Part shown: positions 33,528 through 42,019 of the stretch, in pieces
How positions within the stretch are numbered: position 1 is the first letter of the stretch
Layout of the letters: the number at the start of each line of letters is the position of its first letter
Assembly: GCF_007859195.1 (NCBI RefSeq)
Contig: NZ_VOHL01000006.1
Location: 1 to 64,000, forward strand
Length of the DNA: 64,000 bases
Direction of reading: 5' to 3'
Origin: Streptococcus cuniculipharyngis
Lineage (GTDB): Bacteria; Bacillota; Bacilli; Lactobacillales; Streptococcaceae
Made by a program: the position numbers and the translations under genes
Notes under the pieces: model-generated
Told to the model about the DNA's origin: nothing
The model's database searches: none
Seen by the model: only the letters and a program-made list of their open reading frames with translations

Positions 33528-36164
33528 ATGTTAAAGAAGAATAAATTACTCCTCATTGATGGCTCATCAGTAGCCTTTCGGGCGTTTTTTGCCCTTTATC
33601 ATCAACTGGACCGCTTCAAAAATAAGTCTGGTCTTCATACCAATGCCATCTATGGTTTCCATCTCATGCTGGACCACATGATGGCACGGGTCAAGCCAAG
33701 TCATGTGTTAGTGGCCTTTGATGCCGGAAAAACCACCTTTCGGACGGAAATGTTTGCCGATTACAAGGCTGGCCGGGCCAAGACACCAGAGGAATTTCGT
33801 GAGCAATTTCCTTATATTCGAGACATGCTCAAACATTTGGGCATTGCCCATTATGAGCTTGACCAGTATGAGGCAGATGATATTATTGGGACCTTGGCCA
33901 AGATGGCTGAGGCAGATGAGCGTCCTTTTGAGATTACCGTTGTCAGTGGTGACAAAGACTTAATTCAGCTGACCGATGCCAATACGGTGGTGGAAATTTC
34001 TAAAAAGGGGGTGGCAGAATTTGAGGCCTTTACCCCTGCCTACCTCAAGGAGAAAATGGGGTTGACGCCCAAACAGTTTGTTGATCTCAAGGCCCTCATG
34101 GGGGATAAGTCAGATAATATCCCTGGCGTGACTAAGATTGGTGAAAAAACAGGTCTTAAACTATTGCATGAATATGGCAGTCTAGAGGGAATTTATCAAC
34201 AAATTGATCACTTTAAGCCCTCTAAAATGAAGGAAAATTTACTTGCTGATAAGGAGTTGGCCTTCTTATCTCAGACCTTGGCAACAATTAACACGGCTTC
34301 TCCTCTGACGATTGGGCTAGATGATATTGTGTACCAAGGGCCACAACTGGAAAATTTGGCAGCTTTTTATGAGGAAATGGACTTTAAACAATTTCGACAG
34401 GCCTTGGACTTGCCTAAGGATGAGCAAGTACCTGTTTCTTACCAGAGTGTTAAACAATTGACAGATAAGATGTTTGGTGATGACCAATTCTTCTATTTTG
34501 AGATTTTAGATGATAATTATCATCTGTCACCGTTGGTGGCTTTTGCTTGGGGAAATGAGGAGACGATTTATGTTAGTGATGACATCAGTCTTTTGCAGAC
34601 AGATCTCTTTCGGCAGGTCCTTGCCCAACCGATCAAAACCTATGACTTTAAGCGCACTAAGGTTCTTCTGGCAGGACTAGGTATTGACTTACCTCAGGTG
34701 GCCTTTGATAGCCGGTTGGCCAAGTATCTTCTGTCAACGGTTGAAGACAATCAATTATCAACCATTGCTCAGCTCTATGGTCAAACGTATTTGCCAACAG
34801 ATGATGAGGTCTATGGTAAGGGGAGTAAACGTGCTTTGCCAGACCAAGCCTTGTTATTTGAGCACCTGGCTAGGAAGATTAAGGTTTTGGCAGAGACACA
34901 GGAACCGATGTTGCAAGCTTTAAGGGATCATGAGCAAGAAAAACTTTTATTTGAAATGGAACTACCTTTGGCAAAGGTTCTTGCCAAGATGGAAATTGCG
35001 GGTATTAGCGTTAATAAGGCCAGTCTACAGGAAATGGCTGAGGAAAATCAACAAGTCATTGACCGCTTGACGGAAGAAATTTACGTCCTGGCTGGGGAAG
35101 AATTTAATATTAATTCGCCTAAGCAGCTGGGAGTCTTACTCTTTGAAACATTAGGTCTGCCGGTGTCAGTAACTAAAAAGACGAAGACAGGTTATTCAAC
35201 TGCGGCCGAGGTTTTGGAACGCTTGGCTCCCGAATCAGAGTTGGTTAGTAAAATTTTGGATTATCGCCAAATAACCAAATTGCAATCGACCTACCTTGTC
35301 GGCTTGCAGGACTATATCTTAGCTGATGGTAAAATTCATACCCGCTATGTGCAAGATCTAACTCAGACTGGTCGGTTGTCAAGCATTGATCCCAACTTAC
35401 AAAATATTCCGATTCGTTTGGAACAGGGGCGTTTAATTCGCCAAGCTTTTAGACCTGAGCAAGATAGGGCTGTCCTTCTTAGTTCAGACTATTCTCAAAT
35501 TGAATTGCGGGTCTTAGCTCATATTTCCGGAGATGCTCACTTGATTCAGGCTTTTGAAGAGGGAGCGGATATTCATACAGCCACAGCCATGCGGGTATTT
35601 AATATTGACAATCCATCAGAGGTCACGGCCAATGATCGCCGGAATGCCAAGGCGGTTAATTTCGGTGTTGTCTATGGCATCTCTGATTTTGGCTTGTCCA
35701 ATAATTTAGGGATTAGCCGCAAGGCCGCTAAAGAGTATATTGAAACCTATTTTGACCGTTATCCAGGGATTAAATCCTATATGGATAGAGTGGTTCGCGA
35801 GGCGAGGGATAAGGGTTATGTTGAAACTATTTTTAACCGTCGTCGTGAACTTCCGGATATTAATTCGCGGAATTTTAACCGACGTAGTTTTGCAGAACGT
35901 ACGGCCATCAATTCACCAATTCAAGGAAGTGCGGCTGATATTCTGAAATTAGCCATGATTGATTTGGATAGGGAGTTGGAAGAACGAGCTTTAAAATCAA
36001 AACTTCTTCTTCAAGTACACGATGAAATTGTCTTAGAAGTTGTGGAAGAAGAGCTAGACTTGGTAACAGACTTGGTTAAAAAGACCATGGAGCAGGCGGT
36101 CGACCTTCTTGTTCCCCTCTTGGTCGATCAGAATAGCGGTAAAACTTGGTATGAGGCCAAGTAA
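33528..36164 (+). CDS. polA: DNA polymerase I
   Basis: A repair and Okazaki-fragment polymerase of 878 aa. The N-terminal 5' nuclease (LLLIDGSSVAFRAFF, YEADDIIGTLA, GDKSDNIPGV) is intact. The middle 3'-5' exonuclease domain lacks the DxE metal ligands (FEILDDNYHL), as in other Gram-positive enzymes, so proofreading is not expected. The polymerase domain has SSDYSQIELRVLAH, the O-helix region RRNAKAVNFGVVYG, and QVHDEIVLE. The ATG sits 6 nt after TATAAT with no ribosome site, predicting a leaderless mRNA. The CoA-binding protein gene follows 9 nt after the stop. Confidence 0.96.
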   Translation: MLKKNKLLLIDGSSVAFRAFFALYHQLDRFKNKSGLHTNAIYGFHLMLDHMMARVKPSHVLVAFDAGKTTFRTEMFADYKAGRAKTPEEFREQFPYIRDMLKHLGIAHYELDQYEADDIIGTLAKMAEADERPFEITVVSGDKDLIQLTDANTVVEISKKGVAEFEAFTPAYLKEKMGLTPKQFVDLKALMGDKSDNIPGVTKIGEKTGLKLLHEYGSLEGIYQQIDHFKPSKMKENLLADKELAFLSQTLATINTASPLTIGLDDIVYQGPQLENLAAFYEEMDFKQFRQALDLPKDEQVPVSYQSVKQLTDKMFGDDQFFYFEILDDNYHLSPLVAFAWGNEETIYVSDDISLLQTDLFRQVLAQPIKTYDFKRTKVLLAGLGIDLPQVAFDSRLAKYLLSTVEDNQLSTIAQLYGQTYLPTDDEVYGKGSKRALPDQALLFEHLARKIKVLAETQEPMLQALRDHEQEKLLFEMELPLAKVLAKMEIAGISVNKASLQEMAEENQQVIDRLTEEIYVLAGEEFNINSPKQLGVLLFETLGLPVSVTKKTKTGYSTAAEVLERLAPESELVSKILDYRQITKLQSTYLVGLQDYILADGKIHTRYVQDLTQTGRLSSIDPNLQNIPIRLEQGRLIRQAFRPEQDRAVLLSSDYSQIELRVLAHISGDAHLIQAFEEGADIHTATAMRVFNIDNPSEVTANDRRNAKAVNFGVVYGISDFGLSNNLGISRKAAKEYIETYFDRYPGIKSYMDRVVREARDKGYVETIFNRRRELPDINSRNFNRRSFAERTAINSPIQGSAADILKLAMIDLDRELEERALKSKLLLQVHDEIVLEVVEEELDLVTDLVKKTMEQAVDLLVPLLVDQNSGKTWYEAK

Positions 36165-36173
36165 GGAGGACAG

Positions 36174-36611
36174 ATGACTTATCATTTTAAAAATCCTAGC
36201 GATGCTATCATCAACGATTATTTGAGCAGCAGTCGTGTGATTGCAGTGGTCGGCTTGTCTAATCGAGAGGAAACAGCCAGTTATCAGGTCAGTCGAGTCA
36301 TGCAGCAGGCAGGTTATACTATTATTCCAGTCAATCCCCGTCTGGCAGGACAAGAGATTCTAGGGCAAGAGGTTTATGCTAGCCTACTGGACATTCCAGT
36401 AGCCATTGATATTGTTAATGTCTTTCGTCCTAGTCAGGTCTTGCCACAAGTAGCAAGTGACTTTATCCAGAGTGGGGCCAAGATTTTTTGGGCCCAGTTG
36501 GGTTTGGAAAGTCAGGATGCTGAGCTGCTATTGAGACAGGCAGGTAAGGACAAATTGGTCATGAACCGTTGCATCAAGTTGGACTATCTCAGATTGTTTG
36601 GTAAGCCTTAA
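36174..36611 (+). CDS. CoA-binding (YccU-like) protein
   Basis: A 145-aa single-domain Rossmann-fold protein related to the CoA-binding domain of succinyl-CoA synthetase: VIAVVGLSNREETASYQVS (nucleotide loop) and IIPVNPRLAG. The function is unknown; family members bind CoA or similar nucleotides. GGAGG precedes the ATG, and the gene is probably co-transcribed with polA. perR follows with its own -10 (GTTATAAT). Confidence 0.88.
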   Translation: MTYHFKNPSDAIINDYLSSSRVIAVVGLSNREETASYQVSRVMQQAGYTIIPVNPRLAGQEILGQEVYASLLDIPVAIDIVNVFRPSQVLPQVASDFIQSGAKIFWAQLGLESQDAELLLRQAGKDKLVMNRCIKLDYLRLFGKP

Positions 36612-36646
36612 GATTGTGTTATAATAGACAGTAGGAAGGAGGGCTC

Positions 36647-37108
36647 ATGGAATTTAACTTATCAGAATCAGAACAAGCCTTGTACCAAGAAACCTTGGCC
36701 GAGTTCAAGGAACGACAAATTCGTTTAACCGATACCCGCAAGGCTATTATTGCTTACATGATTGAGAGCCATGACCATCCCAGTGCCGAGATGATTTATC
36801 AGGATTTGTTACCGGCCTATCCCAGCATGAGTCTGGCAACCGTTTATAATAACCTCAAGGTCTTGGTTGACGAGGGCTTTGTTAGTGAGTTGAAACTTCC
36901 TCAGGATAGTACTAGCTACTATGATTTTTTAGGGCATCAGCACCCGCATGTCATTTGTCAGGTTTGTGGCAAGATAGTTGATGTGATGGTGGCCGCCAGC
37001 TTACCTGACTTGAAAACAGCCATTGAGACAGAAACAGGCTTTCATGTCACTAAGACGCAAACCATGATTTATGGGATTTGCCCAGACTGTCAAGAAAAAA
37101 AGGATTAG
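36647..37108 (+). CDS. perR: Peroxide-responsive Fur-family repressor PerR
   Basis: A 153-aa metal-dependent repressor that senses peroxide through iron-catalysed oxidation of histidine ligands. An N-terminal winged helix (RLTDTRKAIIAYMIE, SLATVYNNLKVLVDEGF) is followed by a dimer domain with HQHPHVICQVCGKI and a second CPDC zinc motif. Streptococci normally have a single Fur-family member of this type, PerR. A candidate target, dpr, with a near-perfect PerR box is at 41265. The promoter TTATAATAGACAGTA contains only one half of a PerR box. Confidence 0.9.
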   Translation: MEFNLSESEQALYQETLAEFKERQIRLTDTRKAIIAYMIESHDHPSAEMIYQDLLPAYPSMSLATVYNNLKVLVDEGFVSELKLPQDSTSYYDFLGHQHPHVICQVCGKIVDVMVAASLPDLKTAIETETGFHVTKTQTMIYGICPDCQEKKD

Positions 37109-37128
37109 ACTAGGGTCTAATCCTTTTT
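37096..37128. terminator. Bidirectional terminator between perR and the DUF975 gene
   Basis: AAAAAGGATTAGAC-TAGG-GTCTAATCCTTTTT. It overlaps the perR stop codon. Confidence 0.93.
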
Positions 37129-37131
37129 CAG

Positions 37132-37875
37132 TTATTGTGTCTGGTTATTTGCTGTTACTAGCTGATTATAGAAAATAGTCGTCGCAGTGGTGTAATAAGG
37201 AAGGCAGTAGATGAGAATTGGGCTAAGGAAAATGGTTAAGATAAACCAACCAATAAAGGAGACATCTAAAAGAAAGGCTTGTTTACGATGACCAGCCATC
37301 AGTTGGCGACTGGCCATGAGTAGCTTGTGGGGATTTTGATAGGTTTGATTTTGAACCTGGTCATATAAGAGCAAGGTGGATTGGCTAAAACTATAATAGA
37401 GGGGAGCGGAAATACTGACCATCACTAGGAAAAGGATAAGCATAAAGCCAAGGAAAAGTGGGATAGGATCTGCAGGCTTGATGTTATCGACAATAAAGCC
37501 AAAAATTAGGCCAAGCAGGCTACCGAGAACTAGCTGGGGTAAGAGGATATAGAAGAATTTGAGCAGTTCCACCAAGATGAATTTACCAATAAAAGGGCGT
37601 GAGAAGGCGCGGCTACTGTCGCTAAAAGTAGGAATGGTTTTGGTTTTTCTGTAAATATCTAGCATGGTTATGCTGGCTGAAGCAAGGAAAAAAGCATTAA
37701 AAATAGTTAGCAGATTAGGGAAAAGCAAGGGGTAGATTTGGTCCGAGTTGATGGTGCTAGTCAGGCTGTTGGTGATAATCAACAGTAGGACAGGGGTTAA
37801 AAAAAGAGAGGCTTTTTTGGGGGTACTTTTCAAGACTTGTTTGGCTTCTTGTTTAATGGCTTGATTGGTCATCAT
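37132..37875 (-). CDS. DUF975 family membrane protein
   Basis: A 247-aa integral membrane protein with about five or six hydrophobic spans and the family's N-terminal pattern (IKQEAKQVLK) before the first span. Function is unknown. The start at 37875 is chosen because AAGGAGG lies 8 nt upstream; the open frame extends 14 codons further without a ribosome site. It is convergent with perR and divergent from tgt. Confidence 0.85.
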   Translation of the reverse strand: MMTNQAIKQEAKQVLKSTPKKASLFLTPVLLLIITNSLTSTINSDQIYPLLFPNLLTIFNAFFLASASITMLDIYRKTKTIPTFSDSSRAFSRPFIGKFILVELLKFFYILLPQLVLGSLLGLIFGFIVDNIKPADPIPLFLGFMLILFLVMVSISAPLYYSFSQSTLLLYDQVQNQTYQNPHKLLMASRQLMAGHRKQAFLLDVSFIGWFILTIFLSPILIYCLPYYTTATTIFYNQLVTANNQTQ

Positions 37876-37957
37876 AGAAATGACCTCCTTTCTGTCCTTT
37901 ATTATATCATATCCCATGACAGAAGCTGCTTTTTTTGGTAAAATATGGGATGTTTAA

Positions 37958-39145
<1,188 letters not shown>

Positions 39146-39156
39146 CCATCAAATTG

Positions 39157-39189
39157 TTTAAGCTTAGCTTAAGCTAGTTGGACTATACT
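39157..39189 (+). promoter_or_regulatory. CiaR-type binding site and -10 of a small RNA
   Basis: TTTAAG-CTTAG-CTTAAG at 39157-39173 matches the CiaR direct repeat TTTAAG-N5-TTTAAG with one change. TATACT at 39184-39189 follows after 10 nt, the arrangement of CiaR-activated promoters. Confidence 0.78.
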
Positions 39190-39195
39190 ATAACC

Positions 39196-39281
39196 ATCCT
39201 AAAACTTTTCTTTTTCATAAATCTCCTTCCCAACAGTTGTTGGGAAATCGGAAGCTACCAGTTATTGGCTGGTAGTTTTTT
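39196..39281 (+). ncRNA. Cia-dependent small RNA (csRNA family)
   Basis: A predicted RNA of about 86 nt from the CiaR-type promoter to a T6 terminator. An unpaired pyrimidine-rich stretch contains CATAAATCTCCTTCCC (39216-39231), whose reverse complement holds AAGGAG and ATG in the right spacing. It is followed by a hairpin (CCCAACA/TGTTGGG) and the terminator stem CTACCAG/CTGGTAG. This is the design of streptococcal csRNAs, which block translation by pairing with a ribosome site and start codon. The 5' end is estimated from the -10 box. Targets are unknown. Confidence 0.78.
39254..39281 (+). terminator. Terminator of the csRNA
   Basis: CTACCAG-TTATTGG-CTGGTAG followed by T6. Confidence 0.88.
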
Positions 39282-39339
39282 ATTTGTTCAGATAAGACAA
39301 GGTTCAGTAAGCTGAGGCATTTGTTATGTTGCTGTTCGG

Positions 39340-39345
39340 TATAAT
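39340..39345 (+). promoter_or_regulatory. -10 box of a second small RNA
   Basis: TATAAT in GTTCGGTATAATGG. No convincing -35 is seen at 16-18 nt. It lies between two terminators, so a local start is needed to transcribe 39352-39437. Confidence 0.5.
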
Positions 39346-39351
39346 GGAAAA

Positions 39352-39437
39352 AGCGATAGTGAAAAGTGGCCAGGTTAGGGCAGCTGGAGTAAAAGCTAAC
39401 ACCTAGAGTAGTAAGGATGTAATCCCTTACTTTTTTC
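39352..39437 (+). ncRNA. Putative small RNA or terminated leader upstream of the TrpX-like gene
   Basis: About 85 nt from a TATAAT to a terminator (GTAAGG/CCTTAC, then T6, 39411-39436). An internal stem AGGTTAG / CTAA-CA-CCT can form. The next gene has its own complete promoter after this terminator, so this is probably an independent RNA. It matches no RNA family I recognise. A 20-codon ORF begins inside the -10 and so is unlikely to be translated. Confidence 0.5.
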
Positions 39438-39447
39438 TGAAAATAGC

Positions 39448-39476
39448 TTGACAGATAGTCTTAATGACGATACAAT
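39448..39476 (+). promoter_or_regulatory. Promoter of the TrpX-like gene
   Basis: TTGACA at 39448-39453, a 17-nt spacer, and TACAAT at 39471-39476. Confidence 0.82.
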
Positions 39477-39505
39477 GAACTCATATAGATAAAGGGAGGT
39501 CTATT

Positions 39506-40495
39506 ATGATTAAGAATAAACGTCTACTGACCATCATCTGTCTTGCCCTGGTGGTTGCTATTGCCAGTCTTTTCTTTCCGAAGGGCCAGGAGGCTAAGAA
39601 AGATGAACCTGCCAAGGTTGGTGTTTTGCAGTTTGTTACCCACGAGGCCTTGGATGAAATCTATCGTGGGATTCAGGCAGGTTTGGCTGAGTCAGGCTAT
39701 GATGACAAAAAGTTAACCATTGATTTTCTTAATGCAGAAGGTGATCAAAGTAAGGTTCAAACCATGAGTCAAACCTTGGTGAATAATGGCAATCAAGTTT
39801 TAGTTGGGATTGCGACACCTGCAGCTCAGGGCTTAGCCAATGCTAGCAAGGACATTCCGGTCATTATGGGGGCTGTAACAGACCCGGTTGGTGCTAATCT
39901 GGTTAAGGATTTGAAAAAACCAGGTGGCAATGTAACAGGTGTGTCAGACCGTACACCAATTGGGGCACAGATTGAGTTGATGAAGACTCTGACACCTGAT
40001 GTTAAAACAGTTGGTGTACTTTACACAAGTAGTGAGGACAATTCAAAATCACAGGTTGAAGAATTCACTAAATTGGCAGAAGAAAAAGGGTATAAGGTTG
40101 AGGCTTACTCTGTGCCATCAACCAATGAAATTACCACAACCATGAATGTCATGTTGAGCAAGGTAGACGCAGTATGGCTTCCCCTTGATAATACAATAGC
40201 TAGTGCTTTTGCAACGGTAGTATCAGCTGCCAAAGAAGCGAAAAAGCCAATTTTCCCAAGTGTTGACACCATGGTGAAAGAAGGCGGTCTAGCCTCTGTT
40301 GTGATTAACCAGTATGAATTGGGAGTAGCGACAGGAAAAATGGTTGCCAAGGTCTTAGATGGTCAGAAAGTGGGCGACCTGCCTGTTGAAATTTTTGCTG
40401 AAGGTCAGCCGGTAGTCAATCAAAAAGTAGCCAAGGAACTGGGGATTGCTATTCCAGAAGATGTTTTAAAAACGGCAGTTGAAGTGATTAAATAA
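39506..40495 (+). CDS. ABC transporter substrate-binding protein, TrpX-like, without partners
   Basis: A 329-aa binding protein of the ABC_sub_bind family (VGVLQFVTHEALDEIYRGIQAGL, VGIATPAAQGLANA, VMGAVTDPVGANLV), the group that includes the tryptophan-binding TrpX. The N-terminus has one hydrophobic segment but no lipobox cysteine, so it should remain as a membrane-anchored protein or be cut by signal peptidase I. The permease and ATPase that usually follow are absent; a terminator comes 2 nt after the stop. AAAGGGAGG is the ribosome site. The ligand is unproven. Confidence 0.85.
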   Translation: MIKNKRLLTIICLALVVAIASLFFPKGQEAKKDEPAKVGVLQFVTHEALDEIYRGIQAGLAESGYDDKKLTIDFLNAEGDQSKVQTMSQTLVNNGNQVLVGIATPAAQGLANASKDIPVIMGAVTDPVGANLVKDLKKPGGNVTGVSDRTPIGAQIELMKTLTPDVKTVGVLYTSSEDNSKSQVEEFTKLAEEKGYKVEAYSVPSTNEITTTMNVMLSKVDAVWLPLDNTIASAFATVVSAAKEAKKPIFPSVDTMVKEGGLASVVINQYELGVATGKMVAKVLDGQKVGDLPVEIFAEGQPVVNQKVAKELGIAIPEDVLKTAVEVIK

Positions 40496-40496
40496 T

Positions 40497-40519
40497 AAAA
40501 GGCTCTTAGGAGCCTTTTA
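40497..40519. terminator. Bidirectional terminator between the binding-protein gene and comC
   Basis: AAAAGGCTC-TTAG-GAGCCTTTTA. It overlaps the comC stop. Confidence 0.85.
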
Positions 40520-41167
40520 GTGTAACCACAAAACGAAAAAATAGGCAAGAGACAGAAAGGGAACAAAAGGGATGGGGTCTTGGTATTTTTTTAAGCCAAG
40601 GCAGTAGATGATGGCTAGAAAGCTGGCAAGTTGTAGTAGGTTAATGACTGCAGTTATGGAGAGAGACAGACTGAGGCTAGCTAAAAAGAGAAAGTCTCCG
40701 CTACCAATGTTCAAGGGAAGTAGGTAAGCTAGAAGTCCTAGGAGTAGAAACAGTAGGCTGATTGTTTTAAAAGGAGTTAGGAAAAGAAGAGGAAGACTGC
40801 CTAGGAACCAAATCACAAGGGGATATTCTTGGTATTTTAAATCGTATAGGCTGAGAATAAGTGCTGAGTAGATTAATATCAGCTGGGCAAGGTTGACGAT
40901 ACCCCACCAAAAGACCAATAAAACAAGGCCACAAGCCAACTCAAGTCCCGCATACCAGAAAGGAAGTTTCACTTGGCAAAAGCGGCAACGTGAGCGATGA
41001 TAAACTTGTGATAAAATAGGAATGAGGTCGTACCACCTTAATCGCCTTTGACAATTTTGGCAGTGACTGGCGGGCCAGATGATGGAATGGTCAGGGAAAC
41101 GGTCAATGATTAGGCCAAAGAAGGAGCCTAAACTAGCGCCGAGGAAAAAAATAAGAAAAGTTGTCAT
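40517..41167 (-). CDS. comC: Type IV prepilin peptidase of the competence system
   Basis: A 216-aa membrane aspartic peptidase that cleaves and methylates pseudopilins of the ComG DNA-uptake pilus. It has the N-terminal PilD domain with two CXXC pairs (HCQNCQ and CRFCQ), GSFFGLIIDRFP, the DLKYQEYP active-site Asp region and the NIGSGDFLFL segment with the second Asp; several membrane spans. Named comC here in the Bacillus sense (prepilin peptidase, cclA/pilD), not the competence pheromone. A perfect CIN-box lies 7 nt before the ATG, so SigX should control it. Confidence 0.93.
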   Translation of the reverse strand: MTTFLIFFLGASLGSFFGLIIDRFPDHSIIWPASHCQNCQRRLRWYDLIPILSQVYHRSRCRFCQVKLPFWYAGLELACGLVLLVFWWGIVNLAQLILIYSALILSLYDLKYQEYPLVIWFLGSLPLLFLTPFKTISLLFLLLGLLAYLLPLNIGSGDFLFLASLSLSLSITAVINLLQLASFLAIIYCLGLKKYQDPIPFVPFLSLAYFFVLWLH

Positions 41168-41174
41168 ACCTTAT

Positions 41175-41182
41175 TATTCGTA
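41175..41182 (-). promoter_or_regulatory. SigX (ComX) CIN-box of comC
   Basis: On the minus strand TACGAATA, the exact late-competence consensus, then ATAAGGT and the ATG. The short distance implies almost no 5' untranslated region. Confidence 0.85.
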
Positions 41183-41208
41183 ATCGTCGAGAGGAAAACA
41201 GTAAATCA

Positions 41209-41237
41209 TTGACAAATTTGTTTAGAATGATTATAAT
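41209..41237 (+). promoter_or_regulatory. dpr promoter with overlapping PerR box
   Basis: TTGACA (41209-41214), a 17-nt spacer and TATAAT (41232-41237) form a consensus promoter. TTAGAATGATTATAA at 41222-41236 matches the PerR box TTATAATNATTATAA at all but one fixed position and covers the -10. Confidence 0.87.
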
Positions 41238-41264
41238 TAAAATATAAATAAAAAGGAGATCATC

Positions 41265-41723
41265 ATGACAGAACATACTTATCCTCAAACGAAACAGGTG
41301 CTAAATCAAGCGGTAGCTGACATCTACAAGGCTATTTCAATTATTCGTCAGGCCCACTGGTACATGCGTGGGCAAGGCTTTCTCTATTTACACAAGCAGA
41401 TGGACAAGCTCATTGATGGGTTAGATGGGCACTTGGATGAACTGAGTGAACGCCTGATTATGCTTGGCGGGGCCCCTTATTCTACCCTGAAAGAATATGA
41501 CCAAGTCTCCCAGTTGGTTGAAGTGGAAGGGAGTTTTGAGGTACCAATGGCTGAGCGTTTGAACAGACTGGTTGACCTCTATGAATATTTGGCTACTTTG
41601 TATCGTCAAGGTTTGGCTGTAACAGATGAGGAAAATGAAGCCGTAGCCAATGGTCTCTTTGCTGATGCCTTAGCCGATGCCGAAAAGGTTAGTTGGATGT
41701 TGAAGGCAGAATTAAGCCGCTAG
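41265..41723 (+). CDS. dpr: Dps-like peroxide resistance protein
   Basis: A 152-aa ferritin-like protein that stores iron in 12-subunit shells and so limits Fenton chemistry. The inter-subunit ferroxidase ligands are seen in RQAHWYMRG (His) and DELSERLIMLGG (Asp/Glu). The ribosome site AAAAGGAG is 6-7 nt before the ATG. The promoter has a PerR box over its -10, so it should be derepressed by peroxide, and perR itself is 4 kb upstream. It is transcribed divergently from comC. Confidence 0.94.
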   Translation: MTEHTYPQTKQVLNQAVADIYKAISIIRQAHWYMRGQGFLYLHKQMDKLIDGLDGHLDELSERLIMLGGAPYSTLKEYDQVSQLVEVEGSFEVPMAERLNRLVDLYEYLATLYRQGLAVTDEENEAVANGLFADALADAEKVSWMLKAELSR

Positions 41724-41775
41724 GTCAGATAGGAAAAGGAAGCTAGTTCAAGTCAGGACTGGTTTCTTTTTATCA

Positions 41776-41804
41776 TTGAAAAGTACTGGAAATTTTGATA
41801 AAAT
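41776..41804 (+). promoter_or_regulatory. Promoter of yqgQ-glcK, -10 box 8 nt before the ATG
   Basis: TTGAAA at 41776-41781, a 17-nt spacer, and extended -10 TGATAAAAT ending at 41804. Then TTGTGTAT and ATG 41813, with no Shine-Dalgarno. Confidence 0.72.
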
Positions 41805-41812
41805 TTGTGTAT

Positions 41813-42019
41813 ATGAAAAGCTTATATGACGTGCAACAGTTGCTCAAGCGATTTGGTATAATCGTTTATTTAGGAAAACGATTATACGATATTGAAATGA
41901 TGAAGATTGAGTTGGAGCGTCTGTATCAAAATGGCTTGCTTGGACGTGAAGACTATTTGCAGGCTGAACTGATTTTACGACGAGAACATCGCTTAGAAAG
42001 GCAGAAAGAAGATGAGTAA
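41813..42019 (+). CDS. yqgQ: YqgQ (DUF910) family protein
   Basis: A 68-aa helical protein of the DUF910 family (YDVQQLLKRFG, LYDIEMMKIELERLYQNGLL). Its function is unknown, but across Firmicutes it sits directly before the glucokinase gene, as here, where the two overlap by 8 nt. An in-frame ATT-rich extension to 41795 has no ribosome site. The ATG follows a promoter so closely that the mRNA should be leaderless. Confidence 0.85.
   Translation: MKSLYDVQQLLKRFGIIVYLGKRLYDIEMMKIELERLYQNGLLGREDYLQAELILRREHRLERQKEDE

Noticed and set aside
36632..36646. PerR autoregulation through a box at its own promoter
   Set aside because: Only one half-site (TTATAAT at 36619-36625) is present; the other half is too divergent to claim.
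39344..39403. A 20-codon leader peptide before the TrpX-like gene
   Set aside because: Its ATG lies within the -10 box, there is no ribosome site, and it has no Trp codons.
39282..39447. T-box or known riboswitch upstream of the TrpX-like gene
   Set aside because: The T-box GGTGG-ACC core is absent and the next gene has a complete promoter after the terminator.
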